Translations under genes and position numbers: made by a program
The notes under the pieces: model-generated
Databases searched by the model: none
What the model was told of the DNA's origin: nothing
What the model saw: only the letters and a program-made list of their open reading frames with translations
Shown: in pieces, positions 21,083 through 33,010 of the stretch
Layout: each line of letters starts with the position of its first letter
Position numbering within the stretch: the first letter of the stretch is position 1
From: Spirometra erinaceieuropaei
Taxonomy: Eukaryota; Platyhelminthes; Cestoda; Diphyllobothriidea; Diphyllobothriidae
Assembly (NCBI GenBank): GCA_902702965.1
Contig: CACRXP010000679.1
Location: 126,500 to 190,499 of the forward strand
Length of the DNA: 64,000 bases
Direction of reading: 5' to 3'

Positions 21083-21196
21083 TCGCTCGTCTTTGTTGAT
21101 GTTGAATGAATACAGCAAAGGGGAAACAGAATAATCCAACTTTCTTTAATGCGGCAGTCCTAGTGTGGCCTGAATGCGCAAAACCCACAGAAACAT

Positions 21197-21468
21197 AAAG
21201 TGGTCGACCTCATGAAATGTCAACCGAAATTCTGAAATACATTTCTGATTAAGAAGAATCCCTTAAGTAGGCTAGTCATATTGAATATCGGGCAGTAAAA
21301 ACTCGGGATTCCTCAGTCACACCAGGGTGCCTACAAAAATGGCACTCGGTAAAAATGGCTACTTGAGTAGCATGCCTTTTTCGATTGACTTTGCATGTCT
21401 TTTTAAATTCAGAGTTACAGAAAATATGCGTTAAGATTTGTCTCCTTTTGTCCGTCTAGTAGAAATTT
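21197..21468. mobile_element. F-type MITE left arm, interrupted
   Basis: It opens GGTCGACCTCATGAAATGTC and runs through the usual arm blocks (ACTCGGTAAAAATGG, GTAGCATGCC) to the GTCTAGTAGAAATTT region. It is then cut by a complete F2 element starting at 21470. Its own right half is not found beyond that element. Confidence 0.7.
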
Positions 21469-21469
21469 A

Positions 21470-22469
21470 CAGTGCGTGACCGAGCTCATGAAATGTTGGC
21501 CAAAATTCTGGAATGCGTTTCCGATCAGAAGGATTACTTCAGTGTGGTTGTTTTATTGATCATCAAACAGCATAAACCTATAACATTTCGAATTCGCCAG
21601 GATGTCGGCTTTTGAATGCACTTCTTTTAGACCTCCTGCAAGAACCGCACTCGGTAAAAAATGACTACTTAAGTGACATGAATTTTTCCTATTGATTTTC
21701 GATGGTCTTATAAATTCAACTATTTTACTGAGAACATGCACAAAAATATGCTTTCTTTAGCTCATTTGGTAGAAATTCCCATTATTATTATATTTCATAC
21801 TCGAAGAAAGCGTATATTTCGTATATATATATATATATATATATTCCCAATTCCCGAATAATTTTGAGCCTGATCTGCCATCGCCTCAGCGTTTAGCATT
21901 TTCAGTCTATAAGGTGCATGCGTTTCGCGTAGTGAAATTCATATATTCCTCTATGCCTTTAAGAAAATATCACATAGAGTTCGTGAAATTTTGCAATGAA
22001 TGCGGACCATGTTCTACATTTCATGCGGAGCAGTGTTAAACGGACAGGTAAGATGTCGTATGAATGGACTTTGCACGACCTTAAAAATCGCATAATCAGA
22101 AACTTTTTTAAAACACGATTATACTTCTTCTTTGAGTATAAAATATAAAGATGACGTAATTCACTATCAAACGACTGAAGCAAAACCCATTTTTGCTCGT
22201 GGCCTCTATAAAATATATTTGAATTTGCAAGAAAACCGAAATGCTATGCGAAAAATGTATGCTACATAAGTAGTCATTTTTTAACGAGTACGCTTTCTAC
22301 AGGAGATAAAGAAGGAGTTCATTCAAAGGCTGATATCCTGTCGAGTCCGAAATAGTATAGGATTCTACCGCATGATAATAAATATCACAACCGCACCTAA
22401 GAAATACTTCTTAATCGAAAACGCATTCCAGAATGTTAGCCAACATTTCATGCGATCGTTCACTGACCG
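21470..22469. mobile_element. F2 foldback MITE, full length (1,000 bp), nested
   Basis: It starts TA|CAGTGCGTGACCGAGCTC and ends near CGATCGTTCACTGACCG|TA. The arms pair as in the copy at 4710-5704. An (AT)n run (about 21820-21843) interrupts the inner left arm. It sits inside an older F arm. Confidence 0.82.
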
Positions 22470-22471
22470 TA

Positions 22472-23690
22472 GGCAATAACAAAAAGGGGAGGAGGGATCA
22501 GCAGTGGAAAAGTCCTCGTGCCAACGGAAACTCGGAAGAAAAAACCCAACACGACAACAAGTCAGGCGTGACTTCTAACCTCCGCCACCCCCCCCCCTCA
22601 CCCTTCCGACATGTTCTCCCGGTACAAAGGTGAGAAACACCTTTGAGCTCAGGAAGTCAGTGGAACGGCACCTGACGTGCGTACACCTAGCGAAGCGTTG
22701 CAGGCGTAGTCCAAGCAGCCTTCACAGAGGCAAACCCAACCAATGAGTTTTTAGGATCAGACTGAAAAAGTAGTACTGCATCACAACATCAGCCGGAGAA
22801 CTTTGACTGAAAAAGCCAGCCACTTTGGGACAAGTTTACTGGCCTCGTCTGTATCCTAGGAGTCTACACTTTTCAACTCAGCATGCCCTTCGGGACCTAA
22901 GTGTGGGTGTGTGTGTTTACGCGAACGACCAAAAAGCACCGTAGAGCAGGGGAGGTCTCGAACAAAAAACTCGTGATTCGAGAAATTGTCAAAACAACAG
23001 CATATGTTGACGCTCTTGCAGGTGCCTTATATACACAGCTGTAAACATAGAGGAATCCAAACTCGACCACAGACTCATCCTGCAGAGGGATCACACTGAC
23101 ATTTTTGACGCTTAGGGGAAAAACTTTACGTGGCTGGATAATGCAGCTTGGAGATCATATATGACAGCGACATTTCACCGATCTGGTTTCAAGACGGAAC
23201 ATCGTCTTTCTGTTGGGGCTTGGAAGGAAAGCGGCAGTCCCCGAGTGATGGCAGAGAGCATTTGATAATGCGGAGGGGCTTCTGACAGACACAATGGGAA
23301 GCTCACTTCCTACTTGTCCGCCATCATCAGTCAGCTATGAAAGTGGGCCAGCTGATCATCAGAAACCGCAGTCGGCTCAGGAGCTGCGGGTCGACGAGGT
23401 CAGCTGTCAGTGTCATCTGATCTGAGTCAGGAGGGATGGTGGGCCTCAAAAAAAAGTAATTATGAGCGGACGACTAGCTTGGCAGCTTTGGGTCATGACA
23501 AATACGGAGCCGGTATGAAGTTCTTCCGAGAGCACAGGACCGGTTTGCAAAACCTGGTTGGAGGCGGATGCATCCAACAGATGCTGTCAAAGTCGTTATA
23601 AATAGCCTGACGGAACCATATAAAACACTCGCCCAAACGCCGGCTCGTGTGACCAGTATCGGTCTAGGGAGAAATTGTCAGAAGCGGACG
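22472..23690. other. about 1.2 kb with no gene seen
   Basis: A C-run near 22590 and a TATAAATAG / TATAAAAC pair at 23600-23625 that could be a chance TATA motif. No exon supported. Confidence 0.4.
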
Positions 23691-23692
23691 TA

Positions 23693-24679
23693 CAGTAGGT
23701 GGGCTAACTCATGAAATGTCAGTCGAAATTCCCAAATGCGTTTTCATGTCGAAAAGATTAATAAGGTAGGATTGTAAAACTAGTCAGCCTGCAACATAAT
23801 TCTATAATAGTTCAGTTACCTCAGGATGCCGGCTTTATGATGAACCTCCGTCCGGCTACATGCAAAAAGTACACTCTGTAAAAAATGACTACTTATGTAG
23901 CATGAATTTTCCTCATTGAATGTCGATGCCCCTAAATGTCCAATCATATTTCATGGAATGCATGCATAAAAATATTCATTATTTCGCTCATTCGGTAGAC
24001 AATTACGTCTTCATCCATGCTTATACTCGAAGGAAGGGTATAAGTCCGTTTTCAGAAACTTTTCCAATTCCCCAATAATTTTAAACTCGCTCTACCCTTA
24101 CACTTGGATTCAGGGTTTCCACACTACGAGCCGTATATTTTCCGCGTACGGCGAACCACACATTTCTCTACGGTAATAAAGGGGAACCATAAAGGGTCCA
24201 CAAAGTTTAGCAGTGGCCTCGAGCCATATTGTTAACTTTAAGAGCCACATTGGTAAATGCAAGGCATGACGATTTAGGAACGGTCATTTCACGGTATTAA
24301 AAGTCCCACAATTATAAACTCTTTTAAAATCGAATTATGTCCCTCTTTCGAATATAGAACTAGAAGAAGACGTTGTTTTCTACCGAATAAGAATAAATAA
24401 TTTTATATATGTTTTCCATGAAATATAATTAGACTTTTAGGGGCATCGGAAATCAATGAGAAAAATTCTTGCTACATAAGTAGCCACTTTTTACAGAGTG
24501 TAGTTTTTGCCCGCAGCCGGAAGGAAGTTCATTGGAAATCCGGCACCTTGAGGTAGCTGGATCATTACAGAATTATGCTGGACGGTGATTAGTTCTACCA
24601 CCCTACTTAGTTTATCGTTTCAAAACGACAACGCATTTCGGAATTTCTGTTGACACTTCATGAGTTAGCCCACATACTG
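23693..24679. mobile_element. F1 foldback MITE, full length (987 bp)
   Basis: Ends TA|CAGTAGGTGGGCTAACTC and GAGTTAGCCCACATACTG|TA. Same orientation as the copies at 1.5, 17.3 and 62 kb. Close to the 61956-62928 copy (both share GTCAGCCTGCA). Confidence 0.9.
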
Positions 24680-24681
24680 TA

Positions 24682-26621
24682 TGTTCGCCAAGTTGTCCCT
24701 TGGTTTTTCCTTACTCGAAAAAGAAGGAGACTTCCATCATCCTCATCCCCATCCCTAAGGTCAACGAGAGGTCCCCCCGCACGACTCAAGGTGGCACATT
24801 TCTCGCCTTCGGAGGTATGGAACGAGGGGAGGAGAATGGCAAGATAAGTGGTTTAAACTCGCCGCCGGGCTGAGAACGATGCCCTTGTCGGGGGATTTCC
24901 CCAAGCAATTTAGGGGTTTCCGCTGACAGTTCCTTTCGCCCTGGTTTTCACCTTCATACGCATTAGCCTGCTGACTGAAGACAGGGGATTTCTGAGCATC
25001 GACAAATAGCAAAATCTGCAGGGGACCGTCATCCGATGGCACGATCTGAATTCCAAGCTGCTAGAGAAGTGTCTAGTTAAGGTGTCCTAAATAGTGAAAA
25101 TTGAACGCGTGTCCAAAAAGTCACACTGTCCACCCTAACCTCTTCACTAGCCTGTAAATGGGAAAAGGTTCAAACTCAAGTGCCCAACCCCTTTATCTGA
25201 CAATAAAAGTTATTTTAGGGTAAGGTAATACCATATTAACAGCACAGGTACTAGCCAAAAGCACATACACGCGTGTTTCGCTCATGTTTTGCCGCTGCAT
25301 TGCTCAGCTACGAGGGGTTCGGCTCATCATTGAGTCCCTCAGAATTCCCCGTGTGTTTTCCACTACTACTAGCTGCGTATCGCGGTTACACGCTGTGGCT
25401 GATGCACTATGGCCCAAATAGTCACGTATGAAATTCTCGGTCTGTGCCTATGTGCCTTGAATAAACTGATCTACTCTAACTTCGTAGATAATTTCTGAGG
25501 AAATTAAAAAGAGACAACAAAAGTCATTTCCTGCGAATCAGACTGGAACCTGTTTGTCTGAAACTGGATTCAGTCTTCCCAGGAGACGTTAATCTACCCA
25601 CCGGTCTTACTGACATGGTGAAATTATTGCGCAAAAAACAGATGCAAGTGTGTCTTAAAGTGATGCCAACATACTACGCACTCAGGACAAAAAGTACTGG
25701 AAGTTATTCACTCGTCATTGGATTGTTTCCCGTTTTCCAAATCTGCATCAACCAATCGCAAACGTTATACTGTGACTTGGTAAACTAAAACATGCCTCAC
25801 ATAAAGCCGTCACAAAAGACCGGGAGATAATAAAAACGCCCCCGTTCCCAACCCACAATTATAATTATGTCATATCTGTTGAGTAAAGCCTTCCACCTCA
25901 AGCATCCGCCCTACGGTAGGCGGTACGACTACCATGATAATAAGACAGGAAGCTCACTTTCACTATTTCCAAAGCGCGGTTGCCGTGGAGTCAGTTGTTA
26001 CGATGTTTGATCTGGAGGCGTGGTAGCACTTACTTTCTCTCGCATTTTTAAACCGTGAATTTTAAGGGTCATTGGCAAGACGTTCACTAGTTTCAAGCAG
26101 AATTTTTTTAAGGATCTCAACGTGAGACATTGGTAACAAGATGGCCAAACAGACACTGGTGTTACCTAGACCCTTCTGCCCAGCCTCCGAACGACAGCCG
26201 AAAACGACACTGTGAACAGCAAAGGACATTCCGTGATTTTGTGCTGATAGCAAGATTGTTTGAATCCCTCCCTCGGAGTGCGTTGTTTTTTCTCCTGCTT
26301 TCGTTTGCCCAACTTCTCGGTCGGATGAGGTTCGATAGCCCCGACTGGAGTAAGTTAACCCCAATCACCTCTAATACGGGACCGGTGGTAATAGGGTTTG
26401 CCACAGAGGGAGTCGAGGAGCGCACAGACTACAAGGTCAAGTAGTTGTATGCAAAAGAAAAGCTATTTGGAATGCGCAGTTGTACTTTGAATGGGTGAGA
26501 AATAGGAGCGCAAAAACCTAACCCCTACTTCAAACCCCAATTCCTAAACACTAGTCACTAACTCTGACCTCTAACCATAACCCCTAACCATAACCCCGAC
26601 AGTATTGTGTCCTGAAGTAGA
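24682..26621. other. about 1.9 kb with no gene seen; degenerate CCCTAA-like patch at the end
   Basis: Frames near 26062-26444 overlap on both strands without splice signals. Positions 26515-26600 repeat variants of CTAACCATAACCCC. Confidence 0.4.
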
Positions 26622-26855
26622 AGACACGATCGCTGGGACAAGAGCTCTATTAGCCTGACGTTTCGGATTCCTGCTCGAGCTCATCATCAGAGACAAAAAA
26701 ACATACGGGTGGTTCGTACTTAGAAGATGCAGTCGTCATGCTACCGCATACCTATGAATGTTCACGGCTCCCCCCTTCATCAGGGATCGTTGCACGTGGT
26801 GCGATGACTGTTTGATGGCCAACATTTGCGTCGTATTTTGCTGCAATCTCATCAT
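26622..26855 (-). mobile_element. PLE 3' tail (minus), left half of an inverted pair
   Basis: Matches the tail of the 13.9-kb PLE: ACACGATCGCTGGGACAAGA, the hammerhead, CATACCTATGAATGTTC, CATCAGGGATCGTTGCACG. It ends near TGCAATCTCATCATG, where a plus-strand PLE unit begins. Confidence 0.75.
26650..26698 (-). ncRNA. hammerhead motif in a PLE tail, catalytic core intact
   Basis: On the minus strand: GTCT, CTGATGA, stem II region TGAGCTCGAGCAGGAATCC, GAAAC, GTC, AGGC. Stem I (GTCT/AGGC) is kept, but stem II is poorly paired compared with 13950-13998. Confidence 0.55.
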
Positions 26856-26865
26856 GTCTCCTTCT

Positions 26866-27294
26866 TCAGGACTGCTTCCTGGGACTCGTCTCTTCGCTTC
26901 TATCGGCAATGTATTTGGGCGCGATGCGCTCCGATCGGCCCGGCGATAGGAAACCTTAGCTCTCCGGGAGGCCTCCACGTATTCGCAGATGCGGTTTCTG
27001 CACAGCGGTGTCTCTTCACAGCAGTCAACACGCCTGATGAAATTTCAGCTGTAAACGACTCGAATGTCGGCCATCAAACAGTCATCACAACCTGCGCAAC
27101 GATCCCTGATGAACGCGGGAGCCGTGAATGTTCATAGGTATGCCGTAGCATGGCGACTGCATCCTACAAATACTGCAGTCCCTTGTGCATGAACCACCCG
27201 TATCAGCCTTTGTCTCTGATGATGGTTTCGAGCAGGAATCCGAGACGTCAGGCTAATAAAGCTCTTGTCCCAGTGATCGTGCCTTCTTCTTCAA
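26866..27294 (+). mobile_element. PLE pseudo-LTR / 3' tail (plus), right half of an inverted pair
   Basis: Starts with the unit head (CTGCTTCCTGGGACTCGTCT), then GATCCCTGATGAACGCGG, CATAGGTATGCCG, the hammerhead, AATAAAG and GATCGTGCCTTCTTCTTC. The head block recurs at 27295-27335 as the start of a further unit. No coding frame is intact. Confidence 0.72.
27208..27256 (+). ncRNA. hammerhead motif in a PLE tail, one core change
   Basis: GTCT, CTGATGA (27216-27222), stem II GGTTTC/GAATCC with one mismatch, GAGAC in place of GAAAC, GTC, AGGC. The A-to-G core change should reduce or abolish cleavage. Confidence 0.6.
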
Positions 27295-28990
27295 AACTGC
27301 TTCCTCGGACTCGTCTCTTCGCTTCTATCAGTATTGTGTTTATCAGGTGGGGCTACCAAACCACATCTTACCAACTTCTCGTATCAAGGAGTTCTTATTC
27401 TCGAAATCTAGTCTCACATCGAAAGAATGAGACTGAACTAACCGAACAGAAATTCGGTAACATTATAAACTGGTAATGATGATAAGGGAAGCTGCTCGTC
27501 GACAGTTGTCCGTGCCACACGGCCCTCTTGAAGTAGAGGTCAAATCTCGCATCACCAGCAGGACTCGACTGATGAGTACCACACACAGTAATGGCAAAGA
27601 AACCAATCTGCTCCTCCCCGCCACGGACGCGGGCGCGCAATCGAGACCGAGGCTAACACATCTGCAACAGCAACGCTAAGTGTATGCAGGATTCGCCTGA
27701 CGGATTTGTCAACTCCCAACACAGCAGGAAAAAACGTGAAGCAGGGGAAGGAGGGGGAAGGGGGACGGCCGAAGGAAGCGAAGAGCGAATGTGCATAATT
27801 ACAGGTGCGGGAGAAAGCAAGGCAAACTCTGCCTCCACATCCGTCAGTGGAGGAGAAGAAGAAAAAGGAGAAAAGGCGTAAAAACTGGGACAATCGCTGC
27901 GTTTTCCCGTGTGTGTGTGTGTGTGTGTCGTTGGCTACACACACACAAAGAGGACACGCGAACCAACTGCGTTGTAGGGCAAAAACCTGTAATTAGGCCT
28001 TCAGCGTAAAGCCGAACTCCTAGGCTGGAGGTTTCAGGTGACTGCTGATCGCAGCAATCTTAGGCCATAATTTCATCGTACTCTATGTGGGCTTGTTAGA
28101 CGGACGCGGAAATTGTCGACCTCGCTATGATGCACTTCCGCTGAATCTTACTGACTCTTTGGGGGCTACAGCGTACTGTTTACTGTTTCTAGCCCTAAGC
28201 AACCAATCCTTTTGTTGGTATTATGCACCAACGTCACGGATATCGAAACAGCCTGCTGTAAACTATTTTCGACCGGAGGTGTTTAAAAATACCTGCGAAC
28301 ATACGTCAGCTGTCTCCGACCAAGTCTCTGCAGCTGACATTCCTTTGAGCACTTATGCTAAAGGCGAATGTTAGCGTCGGTCCGAATACAGATTCCGCCT
28401 TTAGCCCTCGACGTCTGTTTGCCGATCCTAGCAACCGAGTCTGCAGCGAAATGGAGAATAGCCGCCTGTTTTACCAACTGATCACACAACGCCCATTTTC
28501 CCCCGATGTACAACTCAGGATTCCAAGGCTTACCTAGAACGAAGCATAAACCAGGTTTGAGAGAATTCGATAGTCAAACTTCGGTTTGTCCCATCTTTTC
28601 TACTAGGGTTGTGTGTGACCCAATAATTTGGTTATTACGTACGACGAAGCCTACAACACTTTCGCACAAGGTGGATGTCGTCCTGACTTGCGTCGATGAA
28701 AAGGACACAAAACATTTCTTCCTCCCCTCCAAATTCATTACCCTTGGGGAAGACCTATTTTAGTCAAATTGAACTTGTGGGGCTTTTATGCTTATTAAGA
28801 TCTATTAAGCGGACTTTCAAAGTATACATGAAAGGATATCTTGCAGTTTCAAAAAGCGTCCTTAAATTGTCAGCATGGCTTTTCACTCGCACTTACAGTT
28901 TCCAAAACACAAGTTGTAAACTGTTCATTTAAGCCAAGCAATGCGTTCCTCCTTGGTATTACCAGGCTGCAATCTAACGCTCGTAAAAAT
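27295..28990. other. low-complexity and unassigned sequence
   Basis: 27720-27890 is purine-rich (AGG/GAAG), which opens long antisense frames without coding support. (GT)n at 27908-27930 is followed within about 12 bases by (CA)n, giving a hairpin. No supported gene from 28000 to 29090. Confidence 0.4.
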
Positions 28991-29099
28991 TCGTTATCGG
29001 GATAGATAATGGTATCATTGAAGTCGAAAACAACCTTCTCGTTTGACTGGCTTATATCTATCCTCAAGATCTCTATGCCTTCTGGAAAGAGGTCACATA

Positions 29100-29477
29100 C
29101 ACTGCGTAACCGATCTCATGAAATATTGGCCGAAATTCTGAAATACGTTTTCGATAAGGATTACTTGGATGGGGTCGTAATATTAATTATCATGCTATAT
29201 GATCCTATAGTATTTCGGACTCGCCAGGGTGTTAGCTTTTGAATGCATCTTTTTCAGACCTCGGCAAAAATTGACAACTTGAGTAGCACGTATTTTTCGC
29301 ATTCATTTTCGATGATCTTATAAATTCAAATATATTTTATAGAAAACGTGCAGAAAATATGTTCCCTTTTAATTGCTTGGTAGAAAGGCACGTTGTCTTC
29401 AATTGCATGCCCGAAAAAGTGTATACTTGGATTTTTAAAATGCTTCCTAATTTCCAAATTATTTTAAGCCAGATCAG
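29100..29477. mobile_element. F2 MITE, left half only
   Basis: It starts TA|CACTGCGTAACCGATCTC and runs through the left arm to the start of the centre (CCAAATTATTTTAAGCC). It is cut by the tRNA-Arg element at about 29478. Confidence 0.75.
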
Positions 29478-29870
29478 ACTGGGCCACGGGCTCGTTGTCC
29501 TATCGATTGCGATCGGGTATGTACAATGGTAGAAGGGCGCTCGCCAATCATTTTTACGAAACCCATTCGTCTTTTTGTGCCTTAGGACTCTCTCTTGAGG
29601 CCAACCAGCAGCTGCACAGCGGCGCGCGATATAGACAGAATAGTATTACCGACAAAGACGTCGGGATTGGGTAGGAGTGGTTGACAACGGTTAATGTGCC
29701 AGAAATGGCCATTCCAGTCTCCCTTGTCTTTGTCGGTAATGCTACTCCGTCTTTATCGCGCACCGCCGTGAGGCTGTTGGTTGGTTTCGAGAGAGAGAGA
29801 GCCCTAAGGCAAACGAGAGAGCTTTGTAAAAACGACCGGTGAGTGTCCTCTACTATTATATATATATACG
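29478..29870. mobile_element. tRNA-Arg/hammerhead elements in inverted arrangement
   Basis: 29478-29661 reads on the minus strand (GACAAAGAC end, GGTTGGCCTC, then the tail-head junction TACCATTGTACATACCCGAT). 29662-29870 reads on plus (GGTATTGG-like start, hammerhead, GTCTTTGTCGGTAAT, TTGGTTGGTTTCGAG) and ends in (TA)n at 29857-29869. Confidence 0.75.
29675..29720 (+). ncRNA. degenerate hammerhead motif
   Basis: The core reads TTGACAA in place of CTGACGA. GAAA, stem III ATGGCCAT and the CCAGTC strand are kept. Likely inactive. Confidence 0.5.
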
Positions 29871-29984
29871 TTTACAGTAAGTGTGTAATCCTCATCCTGT
29901 CTGCCCACCAGCTTGCTAGTGGCGACAAGGGACGCTGTGCCATAGGACACAAACCACATATAAACCACAAGTACCTCACTACAA

Positions 29985-30120
29985 CTGCAATACGCGGACA
30001 GAATAGGATCGACTGAGATCCCAACCACAAATGTGAGGGTTACGCGCTCACCTGACCTCACTTCTTACGGCCTATGACGTACTGATGATTGATAACGATC
30101 GTGAATGCAGACCCTGTCTG
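29985..30120. repeat. repeat shared with 39825-39955
   Basis: GTGAGGGTTACGC..., ACGGCCTATGACGTACTGAT and GATAACGATCGTGAA match GTGAGGGTCAAACG, ATATGGCCCCTAGAGCACTG and GGTAACGACCGTGAA in the second copy. Confidence 0.5.
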
Positions 30121-30222
30121 TGTCGTCTATTTTGTGCAGCGAAAGTATACTTTTTGTTCACTAATTTCAGGGCTGACTTTCATCTTGCAGGAGATATTTT
30201 AAAGCACCCCCTATCTGCGACT

Positions 30223-30300
30223 GCCTCTGTTGATGGTTTCGAGTGAGAATCCGAAACTTCAGACCAATACCTTTCTTGTTCCAGTGGTCGCATCCTCGTC
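30223..30300 (+). mobile_element. PLE 3' tail remnant with a decayed hammerhead
   Basis: CTGTTGATGGTTTCGAGTGA, then AATCCGAAACTTCAGACCAA and CTTGTTCCAGTGGTCGC, match the PLE tail. The core is changed (CTGTTGA, GAAAC then TTC) and stem I has a mismatch. Confidence 0.65.
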
Positions 30301-31074
30301 TTCTTATAGCACTTTGTTAAATGTGCCATCCCACTGACTCGAAAGCATTCACTGGTTGAGCCTGAAACAACTTTGGCAATTTAGAATACAATCACGCAAT
30401 TGACAGAAAGGGGTCCCCTCGTCAGCATTCAGTTCACGAAGTGGTTCTTGCTTCAGCACCAAATGAGTCAATCTGGGTCATCTGATACTGTGTGAAAGCC
30501 TACGGTATGATTTGGCTACCGAAAACAAGAATATGGACCCCTCAGTACTACAGCAGCTGGCCTTGCGCTAATTTCCAGAGGAGTTGCTATTCCCGTGTCA
30601 TAAGGTTAAGCCCAACACCGAACCTCGCAGACCTAGTCCTAACCATAACCATAATCCTAATTCCCACCCTCTTAAACCTCACCCCGTCACTAGCCATAAC
30701 CCTGGGGAGTTAGGACAAGACCACCCATACCCGTACTCAGGTGTTCAACCTACAGACCACTGAGGATGGTTTCTGAAGCATCGACTCCGCGTTCTCTTCT
30801 TGCTCTTCACAGCAAACAATGCTACACACTTCTAACCTGCGGAACAGTCGCGTCATGTTGGCATGTTGACTCACTGAAGGGATAATTTAATCCTCCCGCG
30901 ACCGCTGTGTCGCCTTCTCACCAAAGTGGCTCTCACTGCTGCGAGGTGTTTACGCCTGGTTTGTGCGCATACAGAAATTTTCACGCGGAGACGGGAGCTC
31001 AGTGCCACAGCAACCACTGCGAACAGGTTTCTGACTTTGCTTTGCAATAGTCCGTAAGTATCCGTGTTGATTAC

Positions 31075-31310
31075 TACGACAGGGCGACCGTTGTCGCCGA
31101 CGATGTCCACCGTGTGCTCCACTGAAAGGTGAAGCAGATACGGTGACTTGCGCGTGAATTAGTTTATAGTGATAATAGACTTGCGCAGCATCTACCGCAC
31201 TCTCCCTTCCCCACTCCCCACCTGAACCCGGTCTCAAAACAGAGTCAAGAAGGCCGGGGACGAGTGAGGGCGCAGGTAGATGGCACGGTCGAGCTCGCAC
31301 CTTGAAGTTC
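31075..31310 (-). repeat. R2 repeat copy
   Basis: GATGTCCACCGTGTGCTCC, GTGACTTGCGCGTGAATTAG, CTTGCGCAGCATCTACCGCA and CAGAGTCAAGAAGGCCGG follow the R2 order closely. One of the best copies. Confidence 0.8.
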
Positions 31311-31554
31311 CTCTCCACAGCCCCTGGCTTATACAACAAATGATCAGGCTCTTTATCAACAAAAACAAGAGCGACACCCCAACAGGGGCGGCCAGAAAGT
31401 TGTCGAGGTTCTTAAAGCGTTAATTACTGCGCAGCCGAACCATTTTATTTCAAGAAACAATCAGCCGCAACACAAAAAGGAGTCATATCTGCGTAATCTG
31501 ACAGTTGGACCACTTCGGACGATGTCATCTGTGTGCCGCACAGCATGGTGGCAG

Positions 31555-31785
31555 TTCGACCGTCGACTCTGAGGATGTTCACCGTGTGCTACACAGCGAG
31601 GTGCAGCAGGCACGGCGACTTGCGCGTGATTTAGTTTATGATGAGAGTAGACTTGCGCAGCATCCATCGCACTCTCTCCTCCCCACTGCCCATCTGGATC
31701 CGGTGTTAAGACAGAGTCAAGAAGACCGGAGGCGGGAGATGACTCAAGTGGCCGACGCGACCGAACCCGCACCTAGGCGTGCCAC
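31555..31785 (-). repeat. R2 repeat copy
   Basis: About 480 bases downstream of, and in the same orientation as, the 31075 copy. Shares GATGTTCACCGTGTGCTACA, GACTTGCGCAGCATCCATCG and CAGAGTCAAGAAGACCGG. The 183-codon plus-strand frame crossing it is mostly repeat. Confidence 0.8.
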
Positions 31786-32754
31786 CACACTCTCTGATCT
31801 ACAACATACACTTGACCAACAACAACACCCAAGCAGGGGTCAGAAGAACGAGGATGATGACTGGGCAGCCATGCCCACCACCCGTGCACCCAGCGGGAGC
31901 GCCAGCGCATCTACCGGCAGGGAACCAGGTGTCCGGGAACTGCCAGCGCATTCCAGGCTGCGAGGGCCATGGTTTGCTAATGTTGGCGTAGCACACGCTT
32001 ACAGACACTTTGACATTGACCACTATGCTAGGTCCAACACGAGCATCAAAATATGATACTGCAGGAAGTGGAGGACGAGAGACTGAATGTTCCATGGGTC
32101 TTGAGGTCCCGCATTAGAGTACCCGCACTGGAAAAATAGCAAAAAGCTACCACTCCCACAAGTTGTCATCGTTCTTCAGTCGCAGCACTGGCCCAGACCT
32201 CCTGCATGACCTTTAGAACCGACGTCCGTGGAAAAACGAAGCGTCTATCTCTCATCCGATATCCAGTTTGGATGTGGGATTGTTTCAGTTAATTAAGCCA
32301 CGTCCCTTTACCTGGGAAGGAAAACCACTTATACAAAGCAGGGGGGAAGTTAATTCTACTTTCTCGAAATGTGCGCTCTGCTACTCGAAGATTTATGACG
32401 AGTCCGAGTTATTCGATTTCTGATTAAACCTACATGCTCAGACTGTTGACCTGCCAAAAGATAGTTCCCCCGCCGGAAGCCGTAACGACCTGAATCTCGG
32501 GGGAGAAATGTGGTGGATTTGTGTGACTTTGACTTAAATGGGAGGAACTTGTGCATCATCGGTCCCGCTTACGTTTGCCAGGGTAACTCAACCCTCGCAA
32601 GCGACGACGATCACTGTGAGTTGCACAAAGTAGGTGCGGCATAGGGAGCTCACATGTGAATTAGGTCGTGTGCATGGCTACCAAATCATCTACGTATTTT
32701 CTGTTGCCGTTGTTCTTTTTTGCTAGTTTAAAGCCTGGTCAAGTGTTTGTCGTG

Positions 32755-33010
32755 GGCCAGGGATGTGGAGTGGGACGCCCAGGTGCGGGCTCGACTGTGC
32801 CACCCAGCTGCGCCCTCCTCCGCCCCCCCCCCGGTCTTCTTGACTTTGTCTTGACACCGGGTCCAGGTGGGGAGTGGGGAAGGGAGAGTGCGGTAGATGC
32901 TGCGCAAGTCCACTCCCACTTTAAACTAAGTCACGCGCAAGTCACCGTTCCTGCTTCACCTTGCTGTAGAGCAAACGATAGACATCGCCGAATGCGAAGG
33001 CCGAACTATG
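32755..33010 (+). repeat. R2 repeat copy, inverted relative to 31.1 and 31.6 kb
   Basis: GGTGCGGGCTCGACTGTG, GGTCTTCTTGACTTTGTC, GAGAGTGCGGTAGATGCTGC and CAAGTCACCGTTCCTGC in R2 order. A C-run of nine interrupts it at about 32824. Confidence 0.8.

Larger units (their letters stand above)
20868..21110 (+). mobile_element. tRNA-Arg/hammerhead element, tail-head junction copy
   Basis: The tail of one unit (GAGTGAGTTCCGT, GGAGAGCGCC, TTGTATATG, 20868-20926) is followed directly by the head and middle of the next (20927-21110), the same junction as at 10592 and 36224. The copy is cut off after GTCTTTGTTGATG. It carries the best tRNA-like head and a hammerhead. Confidence 0.8.

Noticed and set aside
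23600..23625. TATA-box promoter
   Set aside because: TATAAATAG occurs, but no start site, exon or gene follows.
27552..27944. 130-codon minus frame
   Set aside because: Generated by a purine-rich low-complexity tract and a (GT)n run.
31505..32056. 183-codon plus-strand open frame
   Set aside because: Runs through an R2 copy and GC-rich low-complexity sequence; three frames are open at once and no splice pair bounds it.
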